Assembly: GCA_002712135.1 (NCBI GenBank)
Contig: PASO01000049.1
Span: forward strand, 44,107 to 49,898
Length of the DNA stretch: 5,792 bases
DNA from: Gammaproteobacteria bacterium
Lineage (GTDB): Bacteria; Pseudomonadota; Gammaproteobacteria; Pseudomonadales; Azotimanducaceae
Reading direction: 5' to 3'
The notes beneath the pieces were generated by a model, which saw only the letters and a list, made by a program, of their open reading frames with translations, searched no databases and was not told the DNA's origin. Shown here in pieces: positions 1 to 5,792 of this stretch. Both the position numbers and the translations under genes were made by a program. How positions within the stretch are numbered: the stretch's first letter is position 1; every line of letters begins with the position of its first letter.

Positions 1-123
1 GGCAGGTTGGGTGAGGATGGTGTCTTCCAAGCCGAAGAAGTTCTTGCCAAGCACGATGAAAACTATATGCCACCAGAAGTTGCCGATGTGATTGAAAAGG
101 CACATGCGGAGGCGAAAAAATGA
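1..123 (+). CDS. ccmE: Cytochrome c-type biogenesis protein CcmE (heme chaperone), C-terminal 40 codons only
   Basis: This is the 3' end of ccmE; the start lies before the window. CcmE is a membrane-anchored periplasmic chaperone that binds heme covalently and passes it to the CcmF/CcmH ligation complex. The visible 40 residues contain the family's diagnostic segment [14 protein letters not shown]. Its histidine (codon 52-54) and the tyrosine four residues later (codon 64-66) form the HxxxY motif, in which the His makes the covalent heme bond (H130 in E. coli). The tail after the motif is short, only 18 residues, and rich in Ala, Glu and Lys. The TGA stop at 121-123 overlaps the ccmF start as ATGA, so translation of the two genes is coupled. 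A GGAGG motif inside the ccmE end (108-112) serves ccmF. Identification is confident despite the small fragment. Confidence 0.95.
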   Translation, partial: GRLGEDGVFQAEEVLAKHDENYMPPEVADVIEKAHAEAKK

Positions 124-2093
124 TTGCAGAGCTGGGATTCTTTAGCTCGATACTTTCATTGGGCCTAGCTCTTGTCCTCATGCTGTTGCCTGCTTGGGGC
201 GTTTTCTCTCGCAATCTGGTACTGATGCAAACCGGTGGGTCGATTTCGGCGGGGTTATTCGTATTTCTACTTATCTCTTTTGTTGCGCTCACATATGCAT
301 TCGTCACAGATGATTTTTCCGTTAATTATGTTGCGCACAATTCAAATTCAGCGTTGCCAATTCAGTATAAGGTCTCGGCGGTATGGGGTGCCCATGAAGG
401 GTCCTTCCTACTGTGGACGCTGGTTCTTGGTACCTGGACTTTCGCGGTGGCGCTGTTCAGTCGTGATCTGACGCTAGATATGCGGGCCCGTGTGCTGTCG
501 ATTCTGGGTGGCCTCGCGGTCGGCTTTATTTTATTTTTGTTGTTCACTTCAAATCCTTTTGAACGATCCCTGCCCGTGTTTCCGAGCGAAGGTAATGACC
601 TTAATCCGTTGCTGCAGGACTTTGGTCTGATAGTACATCCACCCATGCTCTATATGGGATATGTTGGCTTCGCTGTGCCATTCGCTTTTGCAATAGCAAC
701 ACTGTGGAGTGGACGATTGGACACCGCATGGGCCAGATGGTCGAGGCCTTGGACCAACATCGCCTGGGCATTTCTTACCATAGGTATCACTCTGGGTAGC
801 TGGTGGGCCTATTATGAATTGGGCTGGGGAGGCTGGTGGTTCTGGGATCCGGTAGAGAATGCCTCATTTATGCCTTGGCTGGTTGGTACCGCACTGATTC
901 ACTCATTGGCATCTACTGAAAAACGAGGCGTATTTAAAACCTGGACAGTGTTGCTGGCGATCGCGGCATTTTCTTTCAGTTTGCTGGGCGGATTCCTGGT
1001 GCGCTCTGGTGTGCTTACTTCGGTGCATGCGTTTGCTCAGGACCCTCAGCGAGGCATGTACATCCTGATTTTCCTGGTTATTGTTATAGGGAGTTCCCTT
1101 GGTCTTTACGCTTTTAGGGCGCAGGGAATTAAGAGCAATGCGATATTTACCTGGACGTCCCGAGAAGCGCTCATCCTGGTGAATAATTTGCTGCTGGTAG
1201 TTGCAACCGGCGCAGTGTTGCTTGGTACCTTATATCCGCTTGCCTACGAGGCGGTAACCGGTGGAGACAAACTGTCGGTAGGCCCACCGTATTTCGCGAC
1301 TGTTTTCGTACCCATTGTGATGGTGCTGTTCCTATTTATGGCGATCAGTCCGCGGTCGCAATGGAAGAACACTACTTCGGGTTTCGGGTTAAGGCGTCAG
1401 ATCATTTATATAGTGTGTTTGTTAGTCGCTGTTGGTGTCCTTTCGCTAATTTTCGCATCGTTTGTATTACCAGTCATCCTGATCACTTCTATCGCCTGCT
1501 GGATTACGATCAATCTCGTTGAAGACGTTGTCAGGCGCATTCGTAACAAGCGTGAGAAGTTACGCGGGATGTTTAGTCAGCCAATGGCTTATTACGGAAT
1601 GTTACTAGGACATGGTGGCATCGTAGTTAGCATGATCGGAATATGTTGCACTGTTTATTTCAGTTCCGAAAAAGATGTTCGTATGGTTCCAGGAGATGAA
1701 GTATCTCTGGGTGGATATGAGTTCCAGTTTGTTCGTATGCGCAACGTTACCGGGCCAAACTATGTGGCGGATCAGGGAGAGATTCTGGTTACGCATGATG
1801 GCGAGGAGATAACAACACTCTATCCCGAAAAAAGACTCTATGCGGCCAGTCAGAGCGTTATGACAGAGGCGGATATGGATCCTGGGATTTTCCGTGATCT
1901 GTATGTGGCCTTGGGTGAACCCGTGGGAGACTCCGCTTGGGCCGTTAGGGTTCATGTTAAACCATTTGTGCGCTGGATATGGATAGGTGGACTATTCGTG
2001 GCCCTTGGCGGCGCGATGGCTGTTACTGATAAACGTTATCGATCTGCACGGCGTAGGGTTAGTAATGCTGAAATTTCAGAAAGTGTTGCATGA
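120..2093 (+). CDS. ccmF: Heme lyase subunit CcmF (cytochrome c-type biogenesis protein)
   Basis: CcmF is the integral membrane core of the System I holocytochrome c synthetase. It takes heme from holo-CcmE and, with CcmH and CcmI, joins it to the CXXCH cysteines of apocytochrome c on the periplasmic side. The 657-residue product has the full family length and many hydrophobic segments. The tryptophan-rich WWD signature is at residues about 235-247 ([13 protein letters not shown]). His173 (IVHPP) and His303 (SVHAF) match the periplasmic heme-ligand histidines at the same E. coli numbers. His261 (ALIHS) and His498 (LLGHGG) correspond to the transmembrane b-heme ligands H261 and H491. A soluble periplasmic loop (about 515-610) precedes the last membrane helix (about 617-635) and a basic cytoplasmic tail. 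The ATG overlaps the ccmE stop and has GGAGG seven bases upstream, which fixes the start. It ends in an ATGA overlap with ccmG. No key residue is missing. Confidence 0.98.
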   Translation: MIAELGFFSSILSLGLALVLMLLPAWGVFSRNLVLMQTGGSISAGLFVFLLISFVALTYAFVTDDFSVNYVAHNSNSALPIQYKVSAVWGAHEGSFLLWTLVLGTWTFAVALFSRDLTLDMRARVLSILGGLAVGFILFLLFTSNPFERSLPVFPSEGNDLNPLLQDFGLIVHPPMLYMGYVGFAVPFAFAIATLWSGRLDTAWARWSRPWTNIAWAFLTIGITLGSWWAYYELGWGGWWFWDPVENASFMPWLVGTALIHSLASTEKRGVFKTWTVLLAIAAFSFSLLGGFLVRSGVLTSVHAFAQDPQRGMYILIFLVIVIGSSLGLYAFRAQGIKSNAIFTWTSREALILVNNLLLVVATGAVLLGTLYPLAYEAVTGGDKLSVGPPYFATVFVPIVMVLFLFMAISPRSQWKNTTSGFGLRRQIIYIVCLLVAVGVLSLIFASFVLPVILITSIACWITINLVEDVVRRIRNKREKLRGMFSQPMAYYGMLLGHGGIVVSMIGICCTVYFSSEKDVRMVPGDEVSLGGYEFQFVRMRNVTGPNYVADQGEILVTHDGEEITTLYPEKRLYAASQSVMTEADMDPGIFRDLYVALGEPVGDSAWAVRVHVKPFVRWIWIGGLFVALGGAMAVTDKRYRSARRRVSNAEISESVA

Positions 2094-2635
2094 GCGTTAA
2101 TAAAAGTCTTTTGATTCCCCTTTTCATTTTTGTACTGCTAGTGGTGCTGTTGGGTTACGGCTTTAGCTTGAAAGACCCTCACCTGCTGCCATCCCAACTT
2201 GTGGATCAAAGGTTTCCAGAGTTTAGTTTGGCGGATCTTCATGGCGACGCAACAACGAGAGGTAATAGTGACATTATTGGATCGGTTGCGCTTGTAAACG
2301 TTTGGGCAACCTGGTGTCCCAACTGCCTGGTTGAACATCCGGAATTGACCCGCATAGCGAATGAGGAAAATGTACCCATAATTGGCATCAACTATAACGA
2401 CGATTCAGAGAAGGCCCGAGCCTGGCTGGTAAGACATGGGGATCCCTATGCTTTTCATATTGTTGATGACCAGGGCAGATTGGCGATTGACCTTGGCGTT
2501 TACGGGGCGCCTGAGACCTTCGTGGTTGATGCCGAGGGGGTGATTCGCTATCGACACGTAGGGACTGTGACAAATTTAGTGTGGGAGCAGATGCTTGAGC
2601 CGATCATTTCGCTATTAAAGGATGCTGCAGGGTGA
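2090..2635 (+). CDS. ccmG: Thiol:disulfide interchange protein CcmG/DsbE
   Basis: CcmG is a membrane-anchored, thioredoxin-like periplasmic protein that helps reduce the apocytochrome c cysteine pair (directly or through CcmH) before heme attachment. The 181-residue product starts with an uncleaved-type N-terminal anchor (about residues 7-25), then the thioredoxin fold. The redox site is W75-C76-P77-N78-C79, followed by the acidic VEHPEL segment usual in this family. The cis-proline loop is GVYGAPETF with Pro141, also a CcmG hallmark. Length is typical. E. coli CcmG has Thr at the second variable position of the active site where this protein has Asn. The ATG overlaps the ccmF stop (ATGA) and no strong Shine-Dalgarno precedes it, so it probably depends on coupling to ccmF translation. 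The gene ends in a GTGA overlap with ccmH. Confidence 0.96.
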   Translation: MSVNKSLLIPLFIFVLLVVLLGYGFSLKDPHLLPSQLVDQRFPEFSLADLHGDATTRGNSDIIGSVALVNVWATWCPNCLVEHPELTRIANEENVPIIGINYNDDSEKARAWLVRHGDPYAFHIVDDQGRLAIDLGVYGAPETFVVDAEGVIRYRHVGTVTNLVWEQMLEPIISLLKDAAG

Positions 2636-3090
2636 CTAGATATACGATTCTCTTCACGCTGTTATTTGCCGCGTCTGCGAGTCTTGCAGCAATTGACGCG
2701 TATCAGTTTCCAACTGAAGACTTGCAAAAGCGTCATCAGGATTTAATCGATCAACTGCGATGTCCTCAGTGTCTCAACACGAACCTAGCGGGTTCCGATG
2801 CAATGATCGCAAAGGATCTGCGGCGTGAAGTGCATCGTTTACTGCTGGAAGGTAAGAGCGATGATGAAATACTTGCGTTTATGCATCAGCGATATGGTGA
2901 CTTTATTCTTTACAGTCCCAGGGTTACACCGGCAACCATTCTACTTTGGTTCGGGCCTTTGGTTTTTCTTTCTATTGCGATGGTTATTCTTGTCCTTGTG
3001 GTAAGGCATCGCCGCCAGCAGGTTGTTGATGATGTTGATGCGGAACACCTTGAAAATATTTTGATAGCTAATCGCGGAGAGTCGGACTAG
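2632..3090 (+). CDS. ccmH: Cytochrome c-type biogenesis protein CcmH (CcmH/CycL/NrfF family, thiol-oxidoreductase domain)
   Basis: CcmH is a periplasm-facing redox protein that acts with CcmG to keep the apocytochrome c heme-binding cysteines reduced, and it forms part of the heme ligation complex with CcmF and CcmI. The 152-residue product has a signal peptide (about 1-20, ending near SLAA), then the family's three-helix domain with the hallmark L42-R43-C44-P45-Q46-C47 motif. The downstream segments NLAGSDAMIAKDLR and RYGDFILYSPR are also typical. One transmembrane helix spans about 102-124, followed by a short charged cytoplasmic tail. This is the short form; E. coli CcmH carries an additional CcmI-like half that is here a separate gene. 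The start is GTG, overlapping the ccmG stop as GTGA, with AAAGGA at 2617-2622 about nine bases upstream. The TAG stop shares one base with the ccmI start. Confidence 0.96.
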   Translation: MTRYTILFTLLFAASASLAAIDAYQFPTEDLQKRHQDLIDQLRCPQCLNTNLAGSDAMIAKDLRREVHRLLLEGKSDDEILAFMHQRYGDFILYSPRVTPATILLWFGPLVFLSIAMVILVLVVRHRRQQVVDDVDAEHLENILIANRGESD

Positions 3091-4292
3091 TGCTTGTTTT
3101 CTGGATGGTCGCCATCTCATTCTGCGTGGTTGCGGTCGCATTCGTCGTTGCGCCCATGCGGATCCGCCGGAACACTGGTAATACGAATAGGATGGGACTG
3201 AATGTCGCTTTATACAGGGACCGTATCTCTGAACTGGAAAAGAGCCGCAGTGCGGGAGAGATCAGTGATGAGGAATTCGCTCAGCTCGAGAAAGATCTTC
3301 AATTGGTACTGCTTGCTGATGATGGTGATGAAGTGGAGCCCGTTCGCACTGAGTCCAGCGTTCCCGTTGCTGCGGCTGCGTTTGTGGTTGTGTTCAGTGT
3401 ATTCCTATATGGAGATTTCGGATTTTCCCTAGGTTCACTGAATGACTTGCTTCTAGCTGAAGAGATGCAGGCAGCGCCCCATGATGTACCTCAAATGAGA
3501 GTGACGGTTGAAAAACTGGCACGAAGACTACAGCAGCAACCGGATAATGATCGCGGCTGGTTTCTGCTAGCACAATCCTGGCGCAGTCTGTCCGAATATG
3601 AGGAAGCGTCTCGTGCTTTTCAGCGGCTGGTAGAGAAGTTTCCGAACGATGCTGCTCTCGCTGCGAACTATGCTGAAGTCGTCTTTTTTGCTGATGGGCA
3701 AAGATTCTCACCACGAGTGCGGGAAGCGGTCGAACAGGCGTTGGCGTTAGATCCTGATAATTTGCAGATGCTTGAGTTTAGTGCGATGTACGCGTATCGA
3801 CAGGGGGATTCCGAAACCACTGTCGCATTGTTTCGTCGCGCATTGAAGTCTGCTGAGGGCGAGCGCGCGGAACTGTTACGCCGTGCCATTACTCGTCTTT
3901 CGGGAGAAAGCCCAACGTTGGATGCACCAAGCCAGGTAGTATCAACGGGACGTATTCTCAAGGTGCTCGTTGAACTCGGTAATGGGGTTGAGGCACAAGC
4001 CAATGACACGGTCTACGTATACGCCCGAGCCTTTGCAGGGCCGCCTATGCCCCTGGCCGTACAGAGATTGACGGTAGCGAATCTACCAACGCTGGTAACT
4101 CTTACTCCTGCCCAGGCAATGATGCAGGGTATGAGTCTAAATGATTTCGATCGTGTGCAGCTGGTGGCACGGGTTTCCGAATCGGGCATTGCCAATGCCT
4201 CACCGGATGACTACGAAGTATTTTCTGGCGAGATCGATATGAAGCTAGAACAACCGGTAATTAAGCTCGTTATTTCGGACCGCAGGGGCTAA
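3090..4292 (+). CDS. ccmI: Cytochrome c-type biogenesis protein CcmI (TPR apocytochrome chaperone, CycH-like)
   Basis: CcmI binds the C-terminal part of apocytochromes c and delivers them to CcmF/CcmH. The 400-residue product shows the full two-part architecture. Membrane helix 1 (about 4-21) is followed by a cytoplasmic coiled-coil-like segment (about 39-75, RDRISELEKSRSAGEISDEE), which is typical of the family. Membrane helix 2 is at about 91-107. A periplasmic TPR region covers about 140-260, with repeat-like stretches such as RGWFLLAQSWRSLSEYEEAS and FPNDAALAANYAEV. A beta-rich C-terminal domain (about 285-400) contains DTVYVYARAFAGPPMPLAV, as in full-length CcmI and the C-terminal half of E. 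coli CcmH. The GTG start shares its G with the ccmH TAG stop, and GGAG sits at 3076-3079. An in-frame ATG at 3105 is an alternative that would remove only five residues. It is the last gene of the operon. Confidence 0.95.
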   Translation: MLVFWMVAISFCVVAVAFVVAPMRIRRNTGNTNRMGLNVALYRDRISELEKSRSAGEISDEEFAQLEKDLQLVLLADDGDEVEPVRTESSVPVAAAAFVVVFSVFLYGDFGFSLGSLNDLLLAEEMQAAPHDVPQMRVTVEKLARRLQQQPDNDRGWFLLAQSWRSLSEYEEASRAFQRLVEKFPNDAALAANYAEVVFFADGQRFSPRVREAVEQALALDPDNLQMLEFSAMYAYRQGDSETTVALFRRALKSAEGERAELLRRAITRLSGESPTLDAPSQVVSTGRILKVLVELGNGVEAQANDTVYVYARAFAGPPMPLAVQRLTVANLPTLVTLTPAQAMMQGMSLNDFDRVQLVARVSESGIANASPDDYEVFSGEIDMKLEQPVIKLVISDRRG

Positions 4293-4300
4293 TGCTTCTC

Positions 4301-4323
4301 TCTTTCTCGTTGAGCGGGAAGGA
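4301..4323 (+). terminator. Weak hairpin just after ccmI, possible operon end
   Basis: Eight bases after the ccmI stop, 4301-4310 can pair with 4314-4323 around a TGA loop, giving a 10-base-pair stem that includes three G-T wobbles. There is no T-run directly after it; the nearest is five T's at 4335-4339. It is therefore not a classical intrinsic terminator. It may be an mRNA 3'-end stabilising structure or a chance pairing. It is listed because it lies exactly where the ccm transcript would be expected to end. Confidence 0.25.
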
Positions 4324-4525
4324 TGAAAAGAAAATTTTTAAGGATTATGGAAACCTCAATACCCAGGTCGAAGTAGATCATTTTCATTTTCGCTCACCGA
4401 TGAAGTCTCATGGTAGCGACTTTTACTCGGGGTGCAGCGACAAGTATGTTGCAGTGACGTCGTGAAAATTATCTTTGCATCTCACGATAGAATACGGTTC
4501 AATTTTATCAGAAGAAGGACTACCC

Positions 4526-4822
4526 ATGAGCATTGCTGGCAGTTTTCAAGTTATCATCAATTCTCCGCTGGGAGATACAGAGGCGACCCTAAATCTTGAT
4601 GTGACGGGTGAGTCAGTATCCGGTTCCATTTATTCCCAGGATGTTTTGCAGAACTTTTCAGGTGGTGCGGTAAATGGCAACGAAGTCTCATGGGAGATGG
4701 ATCTGACGCGCCCCATTCCGCTGCATCTGATCTGCACAGCGACAGTGAAGGGTAATTTAATTAGTGGTGTCATGAGGCTGGGTGCATTTGGTGACGCTAA
4801 TTTTTCCGGAACCCGTATCTGA
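4526..4822 (+). CDS. Small uncharacterised beta-rich protein (98 aa)
   Basis: I do not recognise the function. The 98-residue product has no signal peptide, no membrane helix and a single cysteine (Cys70), so a soluble cytoplasmic location is likely. It is built of short alternating strands with turn motifs that recur in a loose pattern: GESVSGSI (28-35), NGNEVSWEM (50-58) and KGNLISGVM (75-83). It ends in GAFGDANFSGTRI. This suggests a small antiparallel beta-sheet or barrel in which successive hairpins resemble each other. It reminds me of small conserved proteins, and of beta domains attached to some hydrolases, with endings such as FSGTR, but I could not verify that. The ATG at 4526 is preferred because GAAGAAGGA (4511-4519) lies six bases upstream. 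An in-frame TTG at 4475 would give 115 residues but lacks such a site. Spacers of 233 and 130 bases flank the gene, so it is probably transcribed alone or as a trailing ccm gene. A TAGAAT at 4488-4493 could be a -10 box, but no good -35 accompanies it. Confidence 0.8.
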   Translation: MSIAGSFQVIINSPLGDTEATLNLDVTGESVSGSIYSQDVLQNFSGGAVNGNEVSWEMDLTRPIPLHLICTATVKGNLISGVMRLGAFGDANFSGTRI

Positions 4823-4952
4823 GTGACCATTTCGTCCGTAAATTAGTTTATTTCTTTAGTGAGCCAAGCGCATCGTATAAACTAGAGCGTAGTTCGTTTC
4901 ATTCAACATTCGTTAAAAATTTTGTTCAACAAAGGATCTCGAATACCGCGCA
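4823..4952. other. Leader/intergenic region before dnaE, no gene seen
   Basis: This is a 130-base AT-rich spacer between the small gene and dnaE. It holds the candidate -10 box at 4876-4881, a short inverted repeat AACTA/TAGTT (4880-4884 with 4890-4894), and a 13-base dyad TTTGTT-C-AACAAA at 4921-4933 overlapping the weak ribosome-binding match. There is no clear terminator for the upstream gene and no open frame worth calling. Confidence 0.5.
4876..4881 (+). promoter_or_regulatory. Candidate -10 box for dnaE
   Basis: TATAAA at 4876-4881 matches five of six bases of the sigma-70 -10 consensus, and the 130-base gap before dnaE is AT-rich. It lies 71 bases before the ATG, a plausible leader length. 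The sequence 17-18 bases upstream (around 4852-4858, TTCTTTA) is a poor -35 match, so the call rests mainly on one hexamer and the need for dnaE to have a promoter here or further upstream. Confidence 0.25.
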
Positions 4953-5792
4953 ATGAATCCGACCTTCATTCATCTCCGAGTTCACTCAGAATACTCGCTT
5001 AGCGACGGCATTGTTCGAATCAAACCACTTTTAGACGCGACTGCAGATAACAACATGCCTGCAGTTGGTATCACCGATCACAACAATTTATTCGCCCTCG
5101 TCAAATTTTACAAAGCAGCACAAGAGTCCGGCGTAAAGCCTATCGTTGCAGCTGACGTGATGATCGCCTCGCAAAGGGAGAACGATGACCCGTCGCCGCT
5201 CGTGCTAATAGCGCGAGATGAAGTAGGTTACCGAAATCTGAGCGAGTTGATATCCAAATCCTATAGAGAAGGACAGGATGCCAGGCAGATATCCCTTAGG
5301 CGAGAATGGGTTGCCGCGCAATCGAGTGGTTTGCTGGCGCTCTCGGCTGGAAAAGATGGTGACGTGGGACGTGCGCTCTTAGGGGGGCGAATGAGCGAAG
5401 CATTGGATCTAACCAGAGAATGGCTGCGTGTATTTCCGGATGCATTTTACCTGGAGTTACACCGGACCGGTCGTGACGACGAAGAAGATTACATCGCTGG
5501 AGCCATTGATCTGGCGCTGGAGCTGGGATGTCCTGTTGTTGCCACCAATGACGTGCGCTTTATCAGTCCAGATGAGTTTGAGGCCCATGAGGCTCGCGTG
5601 TGTATACACGAAGGCAGGACTCTTGATGATCCACGCCGGGAAAGGCGGTACAGCAATGAGCAGTACCTAAAAACACCTGCGCAGATGATTGAACTATTCT
5701 CTGACATCCCGGAGGCGATTGAAAATACGGTTGAAATTGCGCGTCGATGCAATGTTGATATTGATCTGGGTAATAACTACATGCCGGCTTAC
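4953..5792 (+). CDS. dnaE: DNA polymerase III subunit alpha, N-terminal 280 codons (cut by the window end)
   Basis: DnaE is the replicative polymerase subunit of the DNA polymerase III holoenzyme. The reading frame is open from the ATG at 4953 to the window edge without a stop. It covers the PHP domain; the catalytic aspartates, the beta-clamp motif and the OB fold lie beyond the window. The start FIHLRVHSEYSLSDG and segments such as KPIVAADV, VVATNDVRFI, LDDPRRERRYSNEQY and EIARRCNV align closely with E. coli DnaE as I know it. PHP ligands are mixed: Arg9 stands where active PHP domains have the second His of HxHxH, Asp68 where they have Glu, while His7, His11, Asp18 and His43 remain. No alternative in-frame start lies just upstream. 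The only Shine-Dalgarno-like match (AAAGGA, 4931-4936) is about 16 bases from the ATG, further than usual. It has its own leader, so it is probably transcribed separately from the ccm operon. Confidence 0.95.
   Translation, partial: MNPTFIHLRVHSEYSLSDGIVRIKPLLDATADNNMPAVGITDHNNLFALVKFYKAAQESGVKPIVAADVMIASQRENDDPSPLVLIARDEVGYRNLSELISKSYREGQDARQISLRREWVAAQSSGLLALSAGKDGDVGRALLGGRMSEALDLTREWLRVFPDAFYLELHRTGRDDEEDYIAGAIDLALELGCPVVATNDVRFISPDEFEAHEARVCIHEGRTLDDPRRERRYSNEQYLKTPAQMIELFSDIPEAIENTVEIARRCNVDIDLGNNYMPAY

Noticed and set aside
1605..1955. Minus-strand open frame of 116 codons inside ccmF
   Set aside because: It is wholly antisense to a well-supported ccmF, and its translation shows no family features.
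2068..2079. Perfect 12-base palindrome CTGAAATTTCAG shortly before the ccmG start
   Set aside because: It lies within the ccmF coding sequence, does not extend further, and about one such palindrome is expected by chance in this length.
4401..4466. Short open frame of 21 codons in the spacer after ccmI
   Set aside because: No ribosome-binding site, no recognisable composition or motif, and very short; not supportable as a gene.
4475..4525. TTG-initiated N-terminal extension of the small gene (17 extra residues)
   Set aside because: The ATG at 4526 has a good purine-rich site at the right distance, whereas the TTG has none, and the extension does not look like a signal peptide.
4402..4693. 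Exact 12-base direct repeat GAAGTCTCATGG at 4402-4413 and 4682-4693
   Set aside because: One 12-base match is about what chance gives in a window of this size, and one copy is inside the coding sequence of the small gene with no extension on either side.
4880..4894. Inverted repeat AACTA/TAGTT as a terminator or operator
   Set aside because: Only five base pairs, no T-run and no extension; too weak to call.

Overview
The window reads as chromosomal DNA of a gammaproteobacterium, probably free-living and aerobic. The evidence is a System I (Ccm) cytochrome c maturation operon in the order ccmE-F-G-H-I, followed by a dnaE whose N-terminus closely resembles the Escherichia coli replicative polymerase. 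Base composition looks moderate (near 50% GC by eye). The genus cannot be named from the sequence alone. I saw no mobile element, CRISPR array, rRNA or tRNA.

Positions 1-4292 hold five same-strand genes without gaps: the tail of ccmE, then complete ccmF, ccmG, ccmH and ccmI. The first three junctions are 4-base start/stop overlaps (ATGA, ATGA, GTGA) and the last is a 1-base overlap (TAGTG), so this is clearly one transcript with translational coupling. CcmE carries heme through the periplasm. CcmF receives it and attaches it to apocytochrome. CcmG and CcmH are the thiol-disulfide proteins that keep the CXXCH cysteines reduced. CcmI presents the apocytochrome. All key residues I could check are present: the CcmE HxxxY, the CcmF WWD segment and four heme-ligand histidines, the CcmG WCxxC, and the CcmH LRCxxC. 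CcmH and CcmI are separate proteins here, not fused as in E. coli.

Positions 4293-4525 are a 233-base spacer with one weak hairpin after ccmI. A small gene at 4526-4822 follows, encoding a 98-residue beta-rich protein that I do not recognise by function.

Positions 4823-4952 form a leader with no gene. From 4953 to the window edge runs the 5' part of dnaE (280 codons, open at the end), covering the PHP domain. That domain has lost some metal ligands but kept others.

Most of the window is ordinary core genome. The least explained item is the small beta-rich gene and its position between the ccm operon and dnaE. I found no convincing new biological system.
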